A stretch of DNA of 24,698 nt from positions 1-24,698 of the forward strand of contig JANMAT010000224.1 in NCBI GenBank assembly GCA_031359995.1, written 5' to 3'. This document shows positions 22,776 through 24,698 of the stretch, piece by piece. Source of the stretch: JANMAT01 sp031359995. Lineage in GTDB: Bacteria > Actinomycetota > Acidimicrobiia > Acidimicrobiales > Ilumatobacteraceae. A program made the translations under genes and the position numbers. Below the pieces are notes generated by a model, which saw only the letters and a list, made by a program, of their open reading frames with translations, searched no databases and was not told the DNA's origin. How positions within the stretch are numbered: position 1 is the stretch's first letter; each line of letters starts with the position of its first letter.

Positions 22776-23939
22776 CTACCGGCTGACGAGGCGGCGGGCC
22801 ACGCGCCCCACGCGGCCGACGGCCAGGCGCGCCGTGCCCTGCTGGGCATGCCCACCGCGCAGATCGACGCCCGACGGCCACACGAACTGGCGGGCCATGC
22901 GGGCCTGCTCCCCCCACGCGACGGTGAACGACCGCCGCCACGCCCACGACGTCCGTCGGGCACCGTCGCGCAGCACGTCGGTGGGAGCGGCGCCGGCGAG
23001 GGCGGTCGCCGCGGCGGGGGGCATCCGGTCGAGGGCGGCGGCCACCGGCACGCCGTCGAGTGCGTCGGGTCGGTACCGCGTCACCAGCCACAGCCCGGGG
23101 GCCACGAGCCGAGGGTCGATGGCGGCGCACAGCTCGCCGAACTGGCGTCGCCCGCTCTCGTCGAGCGCCCGCCACGCCACCAGCACGTCGATGACGTTGA
23201 GCGAGCGCACCTCGGCCCGCACGACGGTGGCCGACAGGTGGCCGAGCACCTGCACGGCGAACGCCGCCGGGTCGAGCCGCAGGCACGGCGCGTCGGACAG
23301 CTCGCCGACACGCTGGCGCCCGATGACGACGTCGTCGTCGGTGACGAGGTAGTTGTGCAGGCGCTCGACCCAGCCGGGATGCAGCTCGATCTTGCCGGGG
23401 TGGCCCGCCGACTCACCGTCGAGGCGGAGCGGCTGGGTACCCGGCCAGGCCAGGAACGTGTCCTCCCACTGGTTGCGATCGGTGCGGGGGAAGCCGGCGT
23501 CCTCCAGGGCGGCGGCGGCCCGGTCCCGCTCGGTGCCCGGCACCACGAGATCGATGTCGGCCATCGGTCGAGCCTCGCCACCGGGCCACGCGCCGCGGGC
23601 CAGCACGACGCCCTTCAACGGCACCGCCGGTACCTTGGCGTCGGCCAGCGCGGTGAGCACGCGCCAGGTGACCTCGTCGAACCGGCGTTGGCGCGCAGCG
23701 ACCTCGTCGCCCTGCTCGGTCATCCACGCCTGCCAGGTGGGCGGCAGCGGGGTGCCGACCCCGGCCGACCACCGCCCGATCGCCGCGGTGAGCCCCGTGG
23801 TCAGTCCGGCGGCCCGCATTCGGTCGAAGGGCAGGGCGAGGGCATCGTGGTCGGCCGCCGGCGCCGGCGCCCGTCCCTGCACCGCATCGAGCAGGTCGAG
23901 GGCCAGGCGCGTGATCGTGTCCTGGTCCCCGGTGGTCAT
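22776..23939 (-). CDS. Uncharacterised nucleotidyltransferase-fold protein (NTP_transf_5-like)
   Basis: This 387-residue soluble protein has the pattern of the NTP_transf_5 group. VPLKGVVLARG (106-116) is followed by a positively charged and acidic motif ARPMADIDLVV (123-133) with Asp128 and Asp130. A third acid or histidine site follows at KIELHPGW (183-190). These match the metal site of pol-beta-type nucleotidyltransferases. Members are often found in exopolysaccharide and peptide natural-product clusters, but their reaction is not established as far as I know. The rest is helical, with a basic C-terminus. The ATG lies eight bases after a TACGTT box, so its mRNA is probably nearly leaderless. 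It is followed by the GT4 gene after seven bases, and divergent from a second GT4 gene. Confidence 0.82.
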   Translation of the reverse strand: MTTGDQDTITRLALDLLDAVQGRAPAPAADHDALALPFDRMRAAGLTTGLTAAIGRWSAGVGTPLPPTWQAWMTEQGDEVAARQRRFDEVTWRVLTALADAKVPAVPLKGVVLARGAWPGGEARPMADIDLVVPGTERDRAAAALEDAGFPRTDRNQWEDTFLAWPGTQPLRLDGESAGHPGKIELHPGWVERLHNYLVTDDDVVIGRQRVGELSDAPCLRLDPAAFAVQVLGHLSATVVRAEVRSLNVIDVLVAWRALDESGRRQFGELCAAIDPRLVAPGLWLVTRYRPDALDGVPVAAALDRMPPAAATALAGAAPTDVLRDGARRTSWAWRRSFTVAWGEQARMARQFVWPSGVDLRGGHAQQGTARLAVGRVGRVARRLVSR

Positions 23940-23947
23940 GGGTCGAC

Positions 23948-23953
23948 AACGTA
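23948..23953 (-). promoter_or_regulatory. Probable -10 box for the nucleotidyltransferase-GT4 unit
   Basis: TACGTT (minus strand) fits TAnnnT and ends eight bases before the ATG, predicting a two-base leader. It lies in the 39-bp gap shared with the divergent GT4 gene. Confidence 0.45.
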
Positions 23954-23978
23954 CCGTCGGCTGTCAGACTGCACCGTG

Positions 23979-24698
23979 GTGCACGTGGTCTTGGTCGTTC
24001 CGGGTGGCTTCGACGTCAGCGGTCGCGAGCGGGTGATCCCGGCGCTGTTGTGGCTGGCCGAAGGCCTGGCCGAGCATCATCGGGTCACGGTGGTCGCCCT
24101 CGGCCAGGAGCGAGACGCCCGGCGCTTCGCCCTCGTGGGCGCCACGGTGCGCACCGTCCCGGCCGAGGCGCGTGGTCCCTACCGTCTGGCCCGCCAGATC
24201 GCCCGCGGGATCTCCGCCGTGGGTGCCGAAGGTCGACCCGACGTGGTGCACGGCCTGTGGGCGTCGGTCACCGGGTTGGTGGCCGTGGCCGCGGCGCGCC
24301 GGTACCGCGCCCCCGGCCTGGTGCACGTGGCCGGCGGCGAGCTGGTGGCGTTCCCCGACCTGGCCTACGGCGGCGCGCTCGGGCGCGGCGGCAGACGCAT
24401 CGGGCGCGCCGCGTTGGGCGGCGCCGATCGGGTCACGGTGGCCACCGGGTGGATGGCCGACCACGTGCGCGCCGGCGGGCACCGGGTCGACGCGGTGGTG
24501 CCGCTCGGCGTCGACGTCGAACGGTTCGTCCCGGGTGATCCGGCCACCACCTCGCCGCACGCGCTGGTCCACGTCGGGAGCTTGAACGGGGTGAAGGACC
24601 AGGCGACGCTCCTCCGGGCGTTCGCCCACGCGCGCGAACGTCATCCACTCGCCACGCTCGACGTCGTAGGGGTCGACACCATGGGCGGCGCCCACGCC
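23979..24698 (+). CDS. Glycosyltransferase family 4, N-terminal 240 residues (runs off the window)
   Basis: This open frame has no stop before the window ends. The visible part begins HVVLVVPGGFDVSGRERVIP, a Rossmann strand and glycine loop typical of GT4 acceptor domains. It continues through AGGELVAFPDLAYGG and PLGVDVERFVPGD to the start of the donor domain, HVGSLNGVKDQATLLRAF, a standard GT4 segment with the conserved Lys. The catalytic E-x7-E region is beyond the edge. Start choice: GTG 23979 gives the usual short N-terminus; GTG 23976 is one codon earlier. A CAGACT sequence at 23965-23970 is a weak -10 candidate, with no Shine-Dalgarno sequence. It is divergent from the nucleotidyltransferase-like gene and belongs with the glycan-assembly genes. 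Confidence 0.88.
   Translation, partial: MHVVLVVPGGFDVSGRERVIPALLWLAEGLAEHHRVTVVALGQERDARRFALVGATVRTVPAEARGPYRLARQIARGISAVGAEGRPDVVHGLWASVTGLVAVAAARRYRAPGLVHVAGGELVAFPDLAYGGALGRGGRRIGRAALGGADRVTVATGWMADHVRAGGHRVDAVVPLGVDVERFVPGDPATTSPHALVHVGSLNGVKDQATLLRAFAHARERHPLATLDVVGVDTMGGAHA

Noticed and set aside
22769..22963. An upstream extension of the minus-strand GT4 frame
   Set aside because: It lies inside the end of the nucleotidyltransferase-like gene, with low-complexity Arg/Ala/Ser composition; GTG 22768 follows that gene by seven bases.
1..24698. CRISPR arrays, insertion sequences, attachment sites or prophage genes
   Set aside because: No spaced direct repeats, transposase, integrase or terminal inverted repeats were seen, and the single tRNA gene has no adjoining partial tRNA copy.

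Overview
This is a GC-rich chromosomal window from a high-GC Gram-positive bacterium (Actinomycetota). An acidimicrobial lineage is my best guess, but it is inference only. The actinobacterial assignment rests mainly on gene order. The block glmU-prs-rplY-pth / mfd-mazG-eno-ftsB matches the order I know from Mycobacterium tuberculosis (Rv1018c-Rv1014c, then mfd-mazG-lpqU-eno-Rv1024). It also partly matches the Bacillus gcaD-prs-ctc-spoVC-mfd-yabN region. Many genes start with GTG, and several appear to be leaderless or nearly so. Coding density is very high: no stretch over 300 bases lacks a gene, and the longest gaps are about 100 bp.

Layout. 1-4427 (minus strand): the 5' part of a CO-dehydrogenase small-subunit gene (coxS), a TPR-like protein with a degenerate GGDEF domain, a TSUP-family permease, ftsB/divIC and enolase, read right to left. 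4498-6510 (plus): a patatin-like protein with an unusual multi-pass membrane part. 6491-11977 (minus): mfd, a SurA-like lipoprotein and a tetrapyrrole-methylase/MazG fusion, tightly packed as one operon. 12040-12876 (plus): an uncharacterised multi-pass membrane protein divergent from mfd. 12851-17982 (minus): tRNA-Gln(UUG), a shortened glmU, prs, a GT39-like membrane glycosyltransferase, rplY/ctc and pth. 18045-19583 (minus): a radical SAM protein with a B12-binding-like N-terminal domain. 19689-24698: a surface-glycan module made of an ABC-2 exporter permease and a Wzt-like ATPase (plus), a GT4 glycosyltransferase and an uncharacterised nucleotidyltransferase-fold protein (minus), and a second GT4 enzyme (plus) that runs off the window.

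How the genes fit together. The housekeeping core supplies cell-wall precursor (GlmU), PRPP (Prs), translation factors (L25, Pth), transcription-coupled repair (Mfd), nucleotide-pool cleaning (MazG), glycolysis (enolase) and division (FtsB). Lineage-specific genes sit at the joints of this conserved block. The right end is an accessory region for making and exporting a cell-surface polysaccharide of unknown structure.

I found no clear new defence or mobile system, no CRISPR array and no insertion sequence. The points most worth a second look are the GlmU that stops before its acetyltransferase active site, the patatin with a transmembrane hairpin inserted in its catalytic domain, and the series of -10 boxes placed so that mRNAs would begin at or a few bases before the start codon.
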